The notes beneath the pieces were generated by a model that had not been told where the DNA came from, did not search any database, and was given only the letters and a program-made list of their open reading frames with translations. From Nocardia acididurans (lineage in GTDB: Bacteria > Actinomycetota > Actinomycetes > Mycobacteriales > Mycobacteriaceae): 64,000 nucleotides of DNA. This document shows, one piece after another, positions 8,305-16,946 of this stretch (within the stretch, counting starts at the first letter, position 1; the number at the start of each line of letters is the position of its first letter). Made by a program: the position numbers and the translations under genes. Where the stretch lies: assembly GCF_016741815.1 (NCBI RefSeq), contig NZ_JAERRJ010000002.1, positions 1 through 64,000 of the forward strand, written 5' to 3'.

Positions 8305-10515
8305 GTGGCAATGCGCATGCCGAACCTCGGTGTCCGGACCCGTATCCTGGCGATCGCGCTCGTCCCCAGCCTGGCCCTGGTCGTCATCGGCGTGGGTGCG
8401 ACGGGCGCCCTGGTGGACGAGTCGAACGAGGCCCGAGCCTGGGCCGACGAGCTACAGGCCGGTATCGCACCGACCCGCGAACTGATCGAGGCCATCGAAT
8501 CCGAGCGGCGAATCACGGTGTGGCACAACGCCGGAGCCGATCCGGATGTGCGGGATCTGGCGGCGGCGCGAGCCCGGCTGGACAATGCCTTCCGGCAGAT
8601 CGCGCCGGCGCAGTCCCGGCTGTCGAATATGGGGCCGGAGTCCATGGGCGACAGTACGGCCGCCTTCCAGGCGATGGGACAGCAGCTCACCGGTATCCGG
8701 GCGGGCGTGGACGCGGGGCAGACGCCGGTGGCCGAGGCCTACCAGTTCTATACGCGCATGCCGGAATTGGTGCTCGCGGGCATTCGCATCGCACAGCAGT
8801 CCGCGCCGGATGCCGCCACCGCCGCCGAGCTGTCCGAGTCCGCGGAGGTGCTGCAGAGTCTGGAAGCGATGAGCCGCGCGACGGCGCTCGGCGCGGCGCT
8901 CGTGCACGAGAGTGCGCTCTCCCCCGAGCTGAGTAGCGAATTCGTGCGACTGGTGGGCTACTACCGGACGCGGATCCAGCAGTTCGTCGCCGATCCGGAT
9001 GCCGACCAGGCCGCCGCCGCGCAGGCGCTGATCGCCGGGCAGGCCTGGCAGCAGCTGGGCACGATGGAAACCGCTCTCGCACAACGTGCCCTGCCACGCG
9101 ATCCCGACAATGCCCGCACCGCACCGCTTCCCCTCACCACCGAGGCGTGGCAGGCCGCGGCCGACGAGGTCAATCGGGCGCTGGCCGAACTGTGGCAGGC
9201 TCAGAGTTCGCAGGCGCAGAGCCTGGCCGCGGACGCGGCCTCGGACACCACGCGGAAATCACTGCTGGCGGGCGCGGCCATCCTCGCGGTCGCGATCGGC
9301 GCGATCGTGGTGGCCCTGCTGCTGGCCAATCGAATCATCGGACGGCTCAAGCGGCTCCGGGACCGCACCTTCGCGCTGGCCGATGAACAACTGCCCGACA
9401 CCATGCGCCGGCTCGCCACCGGTGAAGTGCTCGAGGCCGATGCCGCCGCCCCGCAGCTGGACTTCGGCTCCGATGAAATCGGCCAGGTGGCCGAGGCTTT
9501 CGGCCACGCGCACGCGGCGGCCGTCACCGCCGCGGTCACCGAGGCGCGCACCCGTGAGGGCGTCAAGGCGGTCTTCCGCAATATCGCGCACCGCAGCCAG
9601 GTGGTGATGCACCGCCAGCTGGAGCTGCTCGACGAGGCCGAGTCCACGCAGGAGGATCCCACCCTGCTCGACACCTTCTTCCGGCTCGACCACCTCGCCA
9701 CCCGAGAGCGCCGCAATGCCGAGAACCTGATCATCCTCGCGGGCGGCCAGCCGGGCCGGCAGTGGCGAAATCCGGTGCCGGTCATGGAGTTGGTGCGCAG
9801 CGCGGTCGGCGAAACCCTGGACTACAAGCGGGTGCGGACCACCCGGCTGCCCGATACCCAGGTGCTGGGCGCGGCCGTCGGCGACCTCATCCACCTGCTC
9901 GCGGAACTGGCCGACAACGCCACCGCCTTCTCCCCGCCCCAGGCACAGGTGGAGATCTCCGGCCGCACCGTGGGCCGCGGCCTGGCGCTGGAGATCAACG
10001 ATCAGGGCATGGGCATCCCCGAGGCCGACCTGGAACTCGTCAACGCCCGCCTGGCAGACCCCGTCGAGTTCGGCGTCACCAGCCTGTCCACCGATTCCCG
10101 TCTGGGGCTGTTCGTGGTGTCGCAACTGGCTGCGCGCCACGGTATTTCGGTACGCCTGTCCGAATCCGACTACGGCGGTATCCGCGCCATCGTCCTGGTC
10201 CCCGCGGCCCTCATAGCCGGTGCACCGGCAGCTCCGGGTCCGGCGGCCCACCGCCCGGCCGAGATCGCGGCCCACACCGCGCACGCCCTGCCCGGTGACC
10301 ACCGCCCGATGCTGCCCCGCCGCCAGCGGCAATCGAGCCTGGCTCCGGAACTGGTACGGGAACCCGCCGCCGCGCCCGCACCCCGGCCGGAGCGCACCCC
10401 TGATCAGGCCCGAGATCTCATGTCCGCCATCGAGAACGGCACCCGGCAGGGTCGCCGGGCCGATCCCGGCCGTCTCGATCCTCCTCCCGCACGGCATCGG
10501 CGCGACGACGAGTAA
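8305..10515 (+). CDS. Sensor-type ATPase with NIT-like and HAMP domains (conservon CvnA-like, copy 1)
   Basis: A 736-residue membrane sensor. A first helix (about residues 13-33) and a second (about 320-340) flank an extracellular helical domain resembling the nitrate/nitrite-sensing (NIT) type. A HAMP-like segment, a helical FRLDHLATRERRNAENL dimerisation region and a HATPase domain follow, with N box ELADNATAFSPP and G box DQGMGIPE. The C-terminal 120 residues are Pro/Ala-rich and end in a QARDLMSAIENGTRQGRR motif shared with the next gene. These proteins act with roadblock, DUF742 and small-GTPase partners in a G-protein-like signalling complex. Start candidates are the GTG at 8305 and ATGs at 8311 and 8317. 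No clear ribosome site is visible. Confidence 0.9.
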   Translation: MAMRMPNLGVRTRILAIALVPSLALVVIGVGATGALVDESNEARAWADELQAGIAPTRELIEAIESERRITVWHNAGADPDVRDLAAARARLDNAFRQIAPAQSRLSNMGPESMGDSTAAFQAMGQQLTGIRAGVDAGQTPVAEAYQFYTRMPELVLAGIRIAQQSAPDAATAAELSESAEVLQSLEAMSRATALGAALVHESALSPELSSEFVRLVGYYRTRIQQFVADPDADQAAAAQALIAGQAWQQLGTMETALAQRALPRDPDNARTAPLPLTTEAWQAAADEVNRALAELWQAQSSQAQSLAADAASDTTRKSLLAGAAILAVAIGAIVVALLLANRIIGRLKRLRDRTFALADEQLPDTMRRLATGEVLEADAAAPQLDFGSDEIGQVAEAFGHAHAAAVTAAVTEARTREGVKAVFRNIAHRSQVVMHRQLELLDEAESTQEDPTLLDTFFRLDHLATRERRNAENLIILAGGQPGRQWRNPVPVMELVRSAVGETLDYKRVRTTRLPDTQVLGAAVGDLIHLLAELADNATAFSPPQAQVEISGRTVGRGLALEINDQGMGIPEADLELVNARLADPVEFGVTSLSTDSRLGLFVVSQLAARHGISVRLSESDYGGIRAIVLVPAALIAGAPAAPGPAAHRPAEIAAHTAHALPGDHRPMLPRRQRQSSLAPELVREPAAAPAPRPERTPDQARDLMSAIENGTRQGRRADPGRLDPPPARHRRDDE

Positions 10516-10648
10516 TCGCGATGCGAGTTCCGGCATGCCGCACCCGCATCGAAATCTTTCATTCCGAAGCATGAATGATGCTGTCCGTCAACCATTCTCC
10601 CGCTCAACGGGATCTGCGCAACGTCTGTGACATACGTCCCGATACGTT

Positions 10649-13288
10649 GTGGCGATGTTCACAGCGAGGCTCGGTGTCCGCACCCGTGTTCTCGCCATCG
10701 CACTCGTCCCGAGCTTGGCGCTGCTCGTGATCGGTGTGGGTGGCGCGGGATACCTTGTGGTCGAGGGCAGAAACGCGCGCGACTGGGCGGTCGCGCTGCG
10801 CGACTTCACGCCGCTGACCAAGGAACTGGTGGGCGCTGTCCAGCAGGAACGACAGTTGACGCTGGCCCAGTTCGGCGAGCACGACGATCCGAAGGGTGTG
10901 GCGCAGGCCCGATTACGGCTCGATGCCGCGCTGCGCGCCTTCGCGCCCACCACCGCCACCATGGAGAAGATGGGCCCGGACGGCGTGAAAGGCGATGTGG
11001 GCGGGTTCAATACGCTCATCGCGCAGCTGGCCGCGGTGCGCACGCAGGTGGACGCGTCGGTGCTGTCGCTCAGTGATGCCTACACCTTCTACAGCCATCT
11101 GCTCGATGTCATCTCGATCGGCACGCAGGCCGTGCAGACCACCGCGCCCTCGGCCGAGGTGGCGGTGGAGACCGGTGAGACGCTGACCATTGTCGGCGCC
11201 TCCGAAATGCTCTCGCGCAGTCACTCACTGGCCGCCATCCTGGCCAATGACATCGTGCTGCCACCGGAGCTCGCGGTGGAGTTCTCCCGGCTGGTCGGCG
11301 GCTACCGGGTCAGCATCGAAACCATGGCCACCAGTGACGAGGCGGAGCGGATCGCGGCCGCCAAGGCCATCACCGCCATGCCCGCGTGGACGCAGCTGGC
11401 CGTGATGGAGAACTCCTTCCTGGCGCGCGCGCTGAACCCCATCACCTCTGCCAAACCGTCCACGGCGGAACCGCTTCCGTTCACGGTGCAGGAGTGGCAG
11501 GACGCCTCCAACCAGGTGAACACCGCCCTGCTCGAGCTGTGGAACAGCCAGTCCAACCACGCCCAGGGCCTGGCCGCCGACGCCGCCGACCGCGACGCCC
11601 GCAACTCCGCCTATGCCGGCGGCGCGATGTTCCTGGTGGCGGTGGCCGCGTTCGGGGTGGCCCTGGTGCTGGCCAACCGAATCATCCGGCGTCTCAAGCG
11701 ACTCCGTGATCAGACCTTCGCCCTCGCCGACGAGCGGCTCCCCGAGATCATGCACAAGCTGCGCGACGGCGAGCAGGTGAACGCCGAGACCGAAACCCCG
11801 CCATTGGATTTCGGCACCGACGAGATCGGCCAGGTGGCCGAGGCATTCAGCCACGCGCACGCCGCGGCCGTCGCGGCGGCGATCACCGAGGCCCGCACCC
11901 GCGAGGGCGTGAAGGCGGTGTTCCTCAATATCGCGCACCGCAGCCAGGTGGTGGTGCACCGGCAGCTCGAGGTGCTCGACGAGGCGGAGTCCAAGCAGGA
12001 GGATCCCGCCCTGCTCGAATTGTTCTTCCGCCTGGACCATCTCGCCACCCGCGAGCGCCGCAACGCCGAGAACCTGATCATCCTCGCGGGCGGTCAGCCG
12101 GGCCGGCAGTGGCGCAATCCGGTGGCACTGGTCGAGGTGGTGCGCTCGGGCGTCGGTGAGGCGCACGACTACACCCGCGTGAAGATCGCTCGCCTGCCGG
12201 AGGTTTCGGTCGCCGGGTCCGCGGTGGCCGACCTCGTGCACCTGATCGCCGAACTGGTCGACAATGCCGCGCACTTCTCGCCGCCGCAGTCGCAGGTGTC
12301 GGTGCGCGGCAATGTGGTCGGCAAGGGCGTGGCCGTCGAGATCGTCGACCAGGGTATGGGCATTCCGGAGTCGGAGCTGGCTCGCATCAACGACATGCTG
12401 CGCAATCCACCGGATTTCGGCGTCAACACGTTGTCGGAGGATTCTCGCCTGGGCATGTTCGTGGTGGCGCAGCTGGCCATGCGCAACGGCATCACGGTGA
12501 AGCTCTCGGAATCCGATTACGGCGGCGTGCGCGCCATCGTGCTGGTGCCGTCGGGGCTCACCGTCCCGGCGGGCGGCACCGGCGAAATCCCGGCCGTGCC
12601 ACGTCAACTCGAAGCCCCGGCGGGCGCGCCCGCCCTGCCCGCCGGGAGCAATACCGGCCGGTTCCCAGCCACCTCGGGCAGCACCGGAACCTTCCCGGCG
12701 GTCCACGGCAACACGGGCGCGTTCCCGGCCGCCACGCGCGAGACCGGCGCCTTCCCGGCCCCCACGGGCGACACCGGCGCCTTCCCGGCTCTTCCCGGCA
12801 ATACGGGTGCGTTCCCGGTCGTTTCCGGCAACACCGGAGCGTTCCCGGCCACGGCCGCATCCGATCGCGCCGAACCCCTCGAACCCCGTTATCCCCCGCA
12901 CCAGATGTCCTTCGACACCCCCGCGCCTTTCGAACCGCCGACGAACCCGTCCCCGCGGCACGCGCAGCAGCCGCTGCGGCTACCACGGGAAAACGGTTTC
13001 CGCTCTTCCGAATTCGATGGTTCGCATTACACTGGCTCCGACGTCCGGCCCGCGCTCCCGCGTAGGCGCCGGCAGGCAAGTCTCGCACCGGAATTGGCGC
13101 AGGAGAAGGCGACCTCAGAAGCGCCGCCCGAGCCTACCCGTACGGCCGAGCAGGCCCGAGACCTCATGTCCGCGATCGCGAACGGAACCAGGCAGGGCCG
13201 GCAGGCCGACCCTGGCGCGATCTCGCCGACGTCCCACGGAATTCAGGACAGACAGGAAGGCGACGGTGACCATCTCAAACGCTGGTGA
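10649..13288 (+). CDS. Sensor-type ATPase with NIT-like and HAMP domains (conservon CvnA-like, copy 2)
   Basis: An 879-residue paralogue of the preceding gene with the same order: membrane helix, extracellular NIT-like domain, second helix, HAMP-like region, FRLDHLATRERRNAENL, and an ATPase domain with N box ELVDNAAHFSPP and G box DQGMGIPE. It is longer because the C-terminal tail carries seven 10-residue repeats of the form NTGAFPxxxx, and it ends with the shared QARDLMSAIANGTRQGR motif. Its stop overlaps the roadblock gene by 23 bases, so it is the member directly coupled to the conservon. The start could be the GTG at 10649 or the ATG at 10655; both sensor genes begin with the same GTG-GCN-ATG arrangement. 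Confidence 0.9.
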   Translation: MAMFTARLGVRTRVLAIALVPSLALLVIGVGGAGYLVVEGRNARDWAVALRDFTPLTKELVGAVQQERQLTLAQFGEHDDPKGVAQARLRLDAALRAFAPTTATMEKMGPDGVKGDVGGFNTLIAQLAAVRTQVDASVLSLSDAYTFYSHLLDVISIGTQAVQTTAPSAEVAVETGETLTIVGASEMLSRSHSLAAILANDIVLPPELAVEFSRLVGGYRVSIETMATSDEAERIAAAKAITAMPAWTQLAVMENSFLARALNPITSAKPSTAEPLPFTVQEWQDASNQVNTALLELWNSQSNHAQGLAADAADRDARNSAYAGGAMFLVAVAAFGVALVLANRIIRRLKRLRDQTFALADERLPEIMHKLRDGEQVNAETETPPLDFGTDEIGQVAEAFSHAHAAAVAAAITEARTREGVKAVFLNIAHRSQVVVHRQLEVLDEAESKQEDPALLELFFRLDHLATRERRNAENLIILAGGQPGRQWRNPVALVEVVRSGVGEAHDYTRVKIARLPEVSVAGSAVADLVHLIAELVDNAAHFSPPQSQVSVRGNVVGKGVAVEIVDQGMGIPESELARINDMLRNPPDFGVNTLSEDSRLGMFVVAQLAMRNGITVKLSESDYGGVRAIVLVPSGLTVPAGGTGEIPAVPRQLEAPAGAPALPAGSNTGRFPATSGSTGTFPAVHGNTGAFPAATRETGAFPAPTGDTGAFPALPGNTGAFPVVSGNTGAFPATAASDRAEPLEPRYPPHQMSFDTPAPFEPPTNPSPRHAQQPLRLPRENGFRSSEFDGSHYTGSDVRPALPRRRRQASLAPELAQEKATSEAPPEPTRTAEQARDLMSAIANGTRQGRQADPGAISPTSHGIQDRQEGDGDHLKRW
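12650..12859 (+). repeat. Seven 30-bp in-frame repeats encoding TGAFP decapeptides
   Basis: Seven consecutive 10-residue units with consensus (N/S/E/D)TG(A/R/T)FP plus four variable residues lie in the tail of the second sensor ATPase. The first sensor copy lacks them entirely. The units differ at the nucleotide level, so the array is not a very recent amplification. Confidence 0.9.
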
Positions 13289-13691
13289 TCTGAACTGGCT
13301 ACTCGACGATCTGGTCGATCGGCTCGCGGGAGTGCGGCACGCGGTGGTGCATTCCACCGACGGGTTACTGCTGGGCCGCTCCTCCTCGATGAGCCGCGAG
13401 GACGCCGAGCACTTCGGCGCCATGTCCTCGACCCTCTACGGTCTGGCGCGCAGTGCCGGAACGCGTTTCGACGGCGGCGGCGTACGCCAGGCGGTCATCG
13501 AACTCGACCGCGCGGTGCTGTTCGTGACGGCGGCGGGCAGTCACGCCTGCCTCGCGCTGCAGGCCACCGAGCAGGCCAACCTAGGTATGGTCGCCTACGA
13601 AATGAACCTCACGGTCCAGCGTGTCGGCACCTATCTGTCCACCACCCCGCGCCAGCAGATGGCCGGACAGGTCAACCCCCGACTGTCATGA
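13266..13691 (+). CDS. Roadblock/LC7 domain protein (conservon CvnB-like)
   Basis: A 141-residue roadblock/LC7 protein (LNWLLDDLVDRLAGVRHAVVHSTDGLLLG, then a long central helix and a strand with AVLFVTAAGSHACLAL). In bacteria these proteins dimerise and work with Ras-like GTPases, as MglB does for MglA. The GTG start lies 23 bases inside the upstream sensor gene and the stop overlaps the DUF742 gene, so all four conservon proteins are probably made in a coupled way. The start is fixed by the domain beginning directly after it. Confidence 0.93.
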   Translation: MTISNAGDLNWLLDDLVDRLAGVRHAVVHSTDGLLLGRSSSMSREDAEHFGAMSSTLYGLARSAGTRFDGGGVRQAVIELDRAVLFVTAAGSHACLALQATEQANLGMVAYEMNLTVQRVGTYLSTTPRQQMAGQVNPRLS

Positions 13692-14065
13692 ACCCGAGGC
13701 CGGGCGAACAGTGGTTCGACGACGCCGCCGGTCCCCTCGTGCGCCCCTATGCGAGGACCGGCGGCCGGACCATGGGGGCGGGGCACGATCTCGACATGCT
13801 CACGGTGGTGGTGGTGCCCAATGCCGCCCCGCCGTTGCGCCGGGTCGAACCGGAGTACACCGATATCGTGCGGTTGTGCCGGCTTCCGTTGTCGGTGGCC
13901 GAGGTGTCGGCCGCGCTGCGGCTGCCACTGGCGGTGACCAAGATTCTCGTCGGCGATCTGATCTCCGACGGCATACTCAATTTCCGTGCTCCGGCGATGC
14001 CCGAGACCGGATCCGACGACCTCAACATTCTGCGAGCTGTACTCGATGGCATCCGAAAACTTTGA
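13688..14065 (+). CDS. DUF742 protein (conservon CvnC-like)
   Basis: A 125-residue DUF742 protein. It has the family's VRPYARTGGRT segment, a central IVRLCRLPLSVAEVSAALRL winged-helix-like region and LAVTKILVGDLISDGIL. The C-terminus (NILRAVLDGIRKL) is amphipathic. DUF742 proteins are a constant part of actinomycete conservons and are thought to bridge the sensor and the GTPase. The ATG overlaps the roadblock stop codon by 4 bases, and the 3' end overlaps the GTPase gene by 20 bases. Confidence 0.93.
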   Translation: MNPRPGEQWFDDAAGPLVRPYARTGGRTMGAGHDLDMLTVVVVPNAAPPLRRVEPEYTDIVRLCRLPLSVAEVSAALRLPLAVTKILVGDLISDGILNFRAPAMPETGSDDLNILRAVLDGIRKL

Positions 14066-14639
14066 CTCATCCCGGCCGCTGGCCGCCTCGGTGAAGATTC
14101 TCATCGCGGGCGGATTCGGGGTCGGCAAGACCACGATGGTCTCCGCGATCAGCGAGATCACCCCTCTTCGCACCGAAGAGCTGATCACCGAATTATCCAC
14201 GGGCGTGGACGATCTGAGCGGTGTGGAAGGCAAGACCACCACCACGGTGGCACTGGACTTCGGCCGCATCACAATCGACCAGAACCTGGTGCTCTACCTG
14301 TTCGGCACCCCCGGACAGGACCGATTCTGGTTCCTGTGGGACGAACTGGCGCGCGGCGCGCTCGGGGCGGTGGTGCTCGCCGACACCCGCCGCCTCGAAG
14401 GTTCCTTCGCCGCAATCGATTTCTTCGAACGACGGGGCGTGGCGTTCACCGTCGCGGTCAACTGCTTCGAGGGCGCGCCCCTCTACACCCCGGTGGAGGT
14501 CCGCGACGCCCTGGACCTGGACGAGCACATCCCCGTCCTACTCTGCGACGCCCGCGACCGCGGCTCCTGCAAGAACGTGCTGATGACCTTGGTCGAGTAC
14601 CTCATCGACCGGGCCGCGACCCGCGTGGTCAGCAGCTGA
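14046..14639 (+). CDS. Ras-like small GTPase (conservon CvnD-like)
   Basis: A 197-residue GTPase. The P-loop is GGFGVGKTT, the switch II region FGTPGQDRFWFLWD matches the bacterial MglA/ATP_bind_1 group, and VALDF plus the VNCFEGA segment fill the switch I/G4 positions. NKxD is replaced by VNCFE, which is usual in this group. It is expected to cycle between GTP and GDP under control of the roadblock partner and to pass on signals from the NIT/HAMP sensor. The chosen ATG overlaps the DUF742 gene. A large terminator hairpin follows immediately. Confidence 0.93.
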   Translation: MASENFDSSRPLAASVKILIAGGFGVGKTTMVSAISEITPLRTEELITELSTGVDDLSGVEGKTTTTVALDFGRITIDQNLVLYLFGTPGQDRFWFLWDELARGALGAVVLADTRRLEGSFAAIDFFERRGVAFTVAVNCFEGAPLYTPVEVRDALDLDEHIPVLLCDARDRGSCKNVLMTLVEYLIDRAATRVVSS

Positions 14640-14642
14640 TCG

Positions 14643-14698
14643 CCACGCCACCGAGCCGATTCGCGGGAATCCCGACAATTCCCGCGGATCGGCGTGGT
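14643..14698. terminator. Compound bidirectional terminator
   Basis: A 9-bp perfect core (CGCGGGAAT / ATTCCCGCG, arms 14662-14670 and 14678-14686) is extended by CCGAT/ATCGG pairing and by outer CCACGCC/GGCGTGG complementarity. It separates the conservon from the convergent TIM-barrel gene. Confidence 0.7.
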
Positions 14699-15693
14699 CA
14701 GTGCGTCGCGTAGAACTCGGCCACCGTCGCGAACGCCGCCTTCGGTTCCCACGGTCGATCCTCGAAGGTTCGCACAATGCCGTAGCTGGCCAGGTCGAGA
14801 TCCTCGCGCGGATCCCCGCCGGGCCGGTGCACATGGTCGTACAGCGCGAAGGTGAACACGAACGCACCGTCCACCCCCGCCGCCTCGAAAATCTCCAGCA
14901 GCTCACGGATATACGCCGCCTGCCCCTCCTCATCGCGCGCGTACTCGCCACGCAACCGAACCGGCCCATGGTCGTCGTACTCGACGATCTCGAGCCCGTT
15001 CGCGCCGCGATCCCCCGCGCCACGATAGGTGGCCGACCCGAATTCCGTGATCGCGACCGGCTTTCCCTGCGCGACAAGGTTATTCACACCGTCCGCGAAC
15101 TGGTCGACCACCTCCGCGGAGCGATACACATCCGCCGAGACGAGGTCGAACAGATCCCAGTCGACGCGTTCCAGCGGCACCGACGCATAGGTCACTCTGC
15201 CGCCGAACCGTTTTCGAACGATCGGCACCGCCTCGGCGAAGAACTCCCCGAGCCGAGCGCTCACCGTCGCCACCGTCTCGGGTAACCGTTCCGGTCGCAG
15301 CAGTTCGGCGACCCGCTCCTCGGTGCTGGCTCCCGCGATGAATCCCTTGTTCATCAAACTCAATTCGGCCCCGGCGACGAACACCACGTCCGCTCCCCGC
15401 TGCCGCAGCCGTTCGGCCCGCGCGGCGCAATCCGCGAACAGCTCCAGGGTCTGCGCCTCGGTCAGCTCCAGCGGGTAGGGCGAAAACCACACCTCGAGGC
15501 CGAGGTCGGCGGCGATCCCCGCCGCCAGCTCGATCCGTTCGGGATCGCCGCCCATGACTCGAACCGCGGTGCAATGCAGCTCATCTCGAATGGTTCGCAG
15601 CTCCTGCTCGACGGTGCGCGCGTCGAACGTCCGCCGCGAGGTGGCCCCGCCACGCAGAAACCCGGTGTCGTAACTGATGCCTTTGACTCGCAT
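14698..15693 (-). CDS. TIM-barrel glycosidase-like protein (clan GH-A fold), function unknown
   Basis: A 331-residue soluble protein with the layout of a clan GH-A (beta/alpha)8 hydrolase: an N-terminal strand MRVKGISYDTGF, an acidic residue after strand 4 (FVAGAEL) and a candidate nucleophile Glu after strand 7 (VAITEFGS). Relatives are often labelled abortive-infection proteins by old annotation transfer, which nothing here supports. There is no signal peptide, so any substrate is intracellular. The ATG at 15693 has a well-placed GGAAGG site. The gene is divergent from a TetR gene with an inverted repeat between them, so it is probably that regulator's target. Confidence 0.75.
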   Translation of the reverse strand: MRVKGISYDTGFLRGGATSRRTFDARTVEQELRTIRDELHCTAVRVMGGDPERIELAAGIAADLGLEVWFSPYPLELTEAQTLELFADCAARAERLRQRGADVVFVAGAELSLMNKGFIAGASTEERVAELLRPERLPETVATVSARLGEFFAEAVPIVRKRFGGRVTYASVPLERVDWDLFDLVSADVYRSAEVVDQFADGVNNLVAQGKPVAITEFGSATYRGAGDRGANGLEIVEYDDHGPVRLRGEYARDEEGQAAYIRELLEIFEAAGVDGAFVFTFALYDHVHRPGGDPREDLDLASYGIVRTFEDRPWEPKAAFATVAEFYATH

Positions 15694-15716
15694 ACCCGAC
15701 ACCTTCCACCCAATCG

Positions 15717-15739
15717 ATAAGGTACGTCAAGTACCCTAT
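15717..15739. promoter_or_regulatory. Inverted repeat, candidate TetR operator
   Basis: Arms ATAAGGTAC (15717-15725) and GTACCCTAT (15731-15739) match at 8 of 9 pairs around a 5-nt spacer. The repeat lies 5 bases before the TetR ATG and 23 bases from the start of the divergent TIM-barrel gene, the classic position for an autoregulatory site controlling both. Confidence 0.65.
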
Positions 15740-15744
15740 TGTGC

Positions 15745-16350
15745 ATGCCCTCAACCCGCCGCCGCGGTTCCGCCCTGGAGCAGGCCATTCTGCAGGCCAC
15801 CGCGACCGAACTTCTCGAATCCGGCTATGCCGCCCTGACCATGGAAAAGGTCGCCGCCCGCGCCGGCACCAACAAGAACGCCCTCTACCGCCGCTGGCCC
15901 AATCGCCTGGCCCTGGCCGTCGCCGCCTACCGCCAATTGGCCACCGCCAGCCCCGTTCCCGATACCGGCACCCTGCGCGGCGATGCCCTGGAACTCCTCC
16001 GCCGAGCCAACCGCCACTGGAGCTCCCCCACCGGCGCGATCCTGCGCGACCTCCTGGCCGCCGCGGCCAGCACCGCCGAACTGCTGGCCCAGCTCCACGA
16101 CGAGTCCGCCGACGCGGCGGCCGCCCCCTGGCTCACCCTGCTGGACCGTGCGGTCGCCCGCGGCGAGCTCACGCCCGAAGCCCTGCACCCCCGCGTGGCC
16201 ACCGTCGCAATAGTCCTGCTGCGCAACGAATTCGTGGTACACGGCGTCCCCCACACCACCGACGAGGTCCTCGTGGAGATCGTCGACGAGGTCTACCTCC
16301 CTCTCCTGCGCAGTCGCACATGCCAGAATGTCGCGCATGACGGCACCTGA
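15745..16350 (+). CDS. TetR-family transcriptional regulator
   Basis: A 201-residue TetR regulator. The N-terminal HTH runs from ALEQAILQATATELLESGYAALTMEKVAARAG to NKNALYRRWPNR, and the helical C-terminal ligand domain resembles TetR_C_11/AcrR-like members. The ATG at 15745 is preferred over a TTG two codons upstream. An inverted repeat directly upstream suggests that it represses itself and the divergent TIM-barrel gene. Its 3' end overlaps the next methyltransferase gene by 23 bases, so the two are probably co-transcribed. Confidence 0.92.
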   Translation: MPSTRRRGSALEQAILQATATELLESGYAALTMEKVAARAGTNKNALYRRWPNRLALAVAAYRQLATASPVPDTGTLRGDALELLRRANRHWSSPTGAILRDLLAAAASTAELLAQLHDESADAAAAPWLTLLDRAVARGELTPEALHPRVATVAIVLLRNEFVVHGVPHTTDEVLVEIVDEVYLPLLRSRTCQNVAHDGT

Positions 16351-16933
16351 CGAGCAGCGGTGGAACGGAAACATCCACTACCACAACCTGATTGCCGAGG
16401 CGGTGGGCGAAGCGGACTCGGTGCTCGATGTCGGGTGCGGTGAGGGAATGCTCGCGCGACGTCTTCGGCGCAGCGCGTCCCAGGTGACGGGAATCGACCT
16501 GCACGAGGACAGCATCGAACTCGCGCGGGCGCAATCGGGCGACATCACCTATCTGGTGGCGGATTTCCTCGGGTATCCGTTTCCGTCGAAGTCGTTCGAT
16601 GCCATCGTGTCGGTGGCGACGCTGCATCATATGGATGCGGTGACCGCGTTGACGCGGATGGCCGAATTGCTGCGGCCGGGTGGCACCCTGGCGATTGTGG
16701 GGCTGGCGCGGGACGTGTTTCCGCGCGATCTGGCCTACAGCCTGGCGGGGGTGGTCGCGTACCGGTATCACCGGATTCGCAAGCGGGACTGGCTGCATCC
16801 GTCGCCGATCGTGTGGCCGCCGCCGGTGACGAACCGGGAGATGCGGAGGATCGCCGAGCAGGTGCTGCCGGGGGCTCGGTTCCGGCGGCACCTGCTGTGG
16901 CGCTATTCGATCGTGTGGACCAAACCCGTGTAG
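16328..16933 (+). CDS. Class I SAM-dependent methyltransferase
   Basis: A 201-residue methyltransferase with motif I VLDVGCGEGMLARRL, the acidic GIDLHEDSIELA strand end, FPSKSFDAIVSVATLHHM and LRPGGTLAIVGLA. The C-terminal third is basic and aromatic. It starts within the end of the TetR gene (ATG at 16328, alternative at 16337), which suggests co-expression with the regulator. The substrate is not predictable. It is convergent with the methionine-salvage operon, with a gap of only 13 bases. Confidence 0.88.
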   Translation: MSRMTAPDEQRWNGNIHYHNLIAEAVGEADSVLDVGCGEGMLARRLRRSASQVTGIDLHEDSIELARAQSGDITYLVADFLGYPFPSKSFDAIVSVATLHHMDAVTALTRMAELLRPGGTLAIVGLARDVFPRDLAYSLAGVVAYRYHRIRKRDWLHPSPIVWPPPVTNREMRRIAEQVLPGARFRRHLLWRYSIVWTKPV

Positions 16934-16946
16934 CGGGCTGGGCCGG

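Noticed and set aside
12650..12859. CRISPR-like array (30-bp period)
   Set aside because: The repeats are in frame, vary at the nucleotide level and have no spacers; they encode a peptide repeat.
11225..12961. A 578-codon antisense frame in the second sensor ATPase gene
   Set aside because: It is a shadow of the sensor gene's codon bias and has no recognisable domain or start context.
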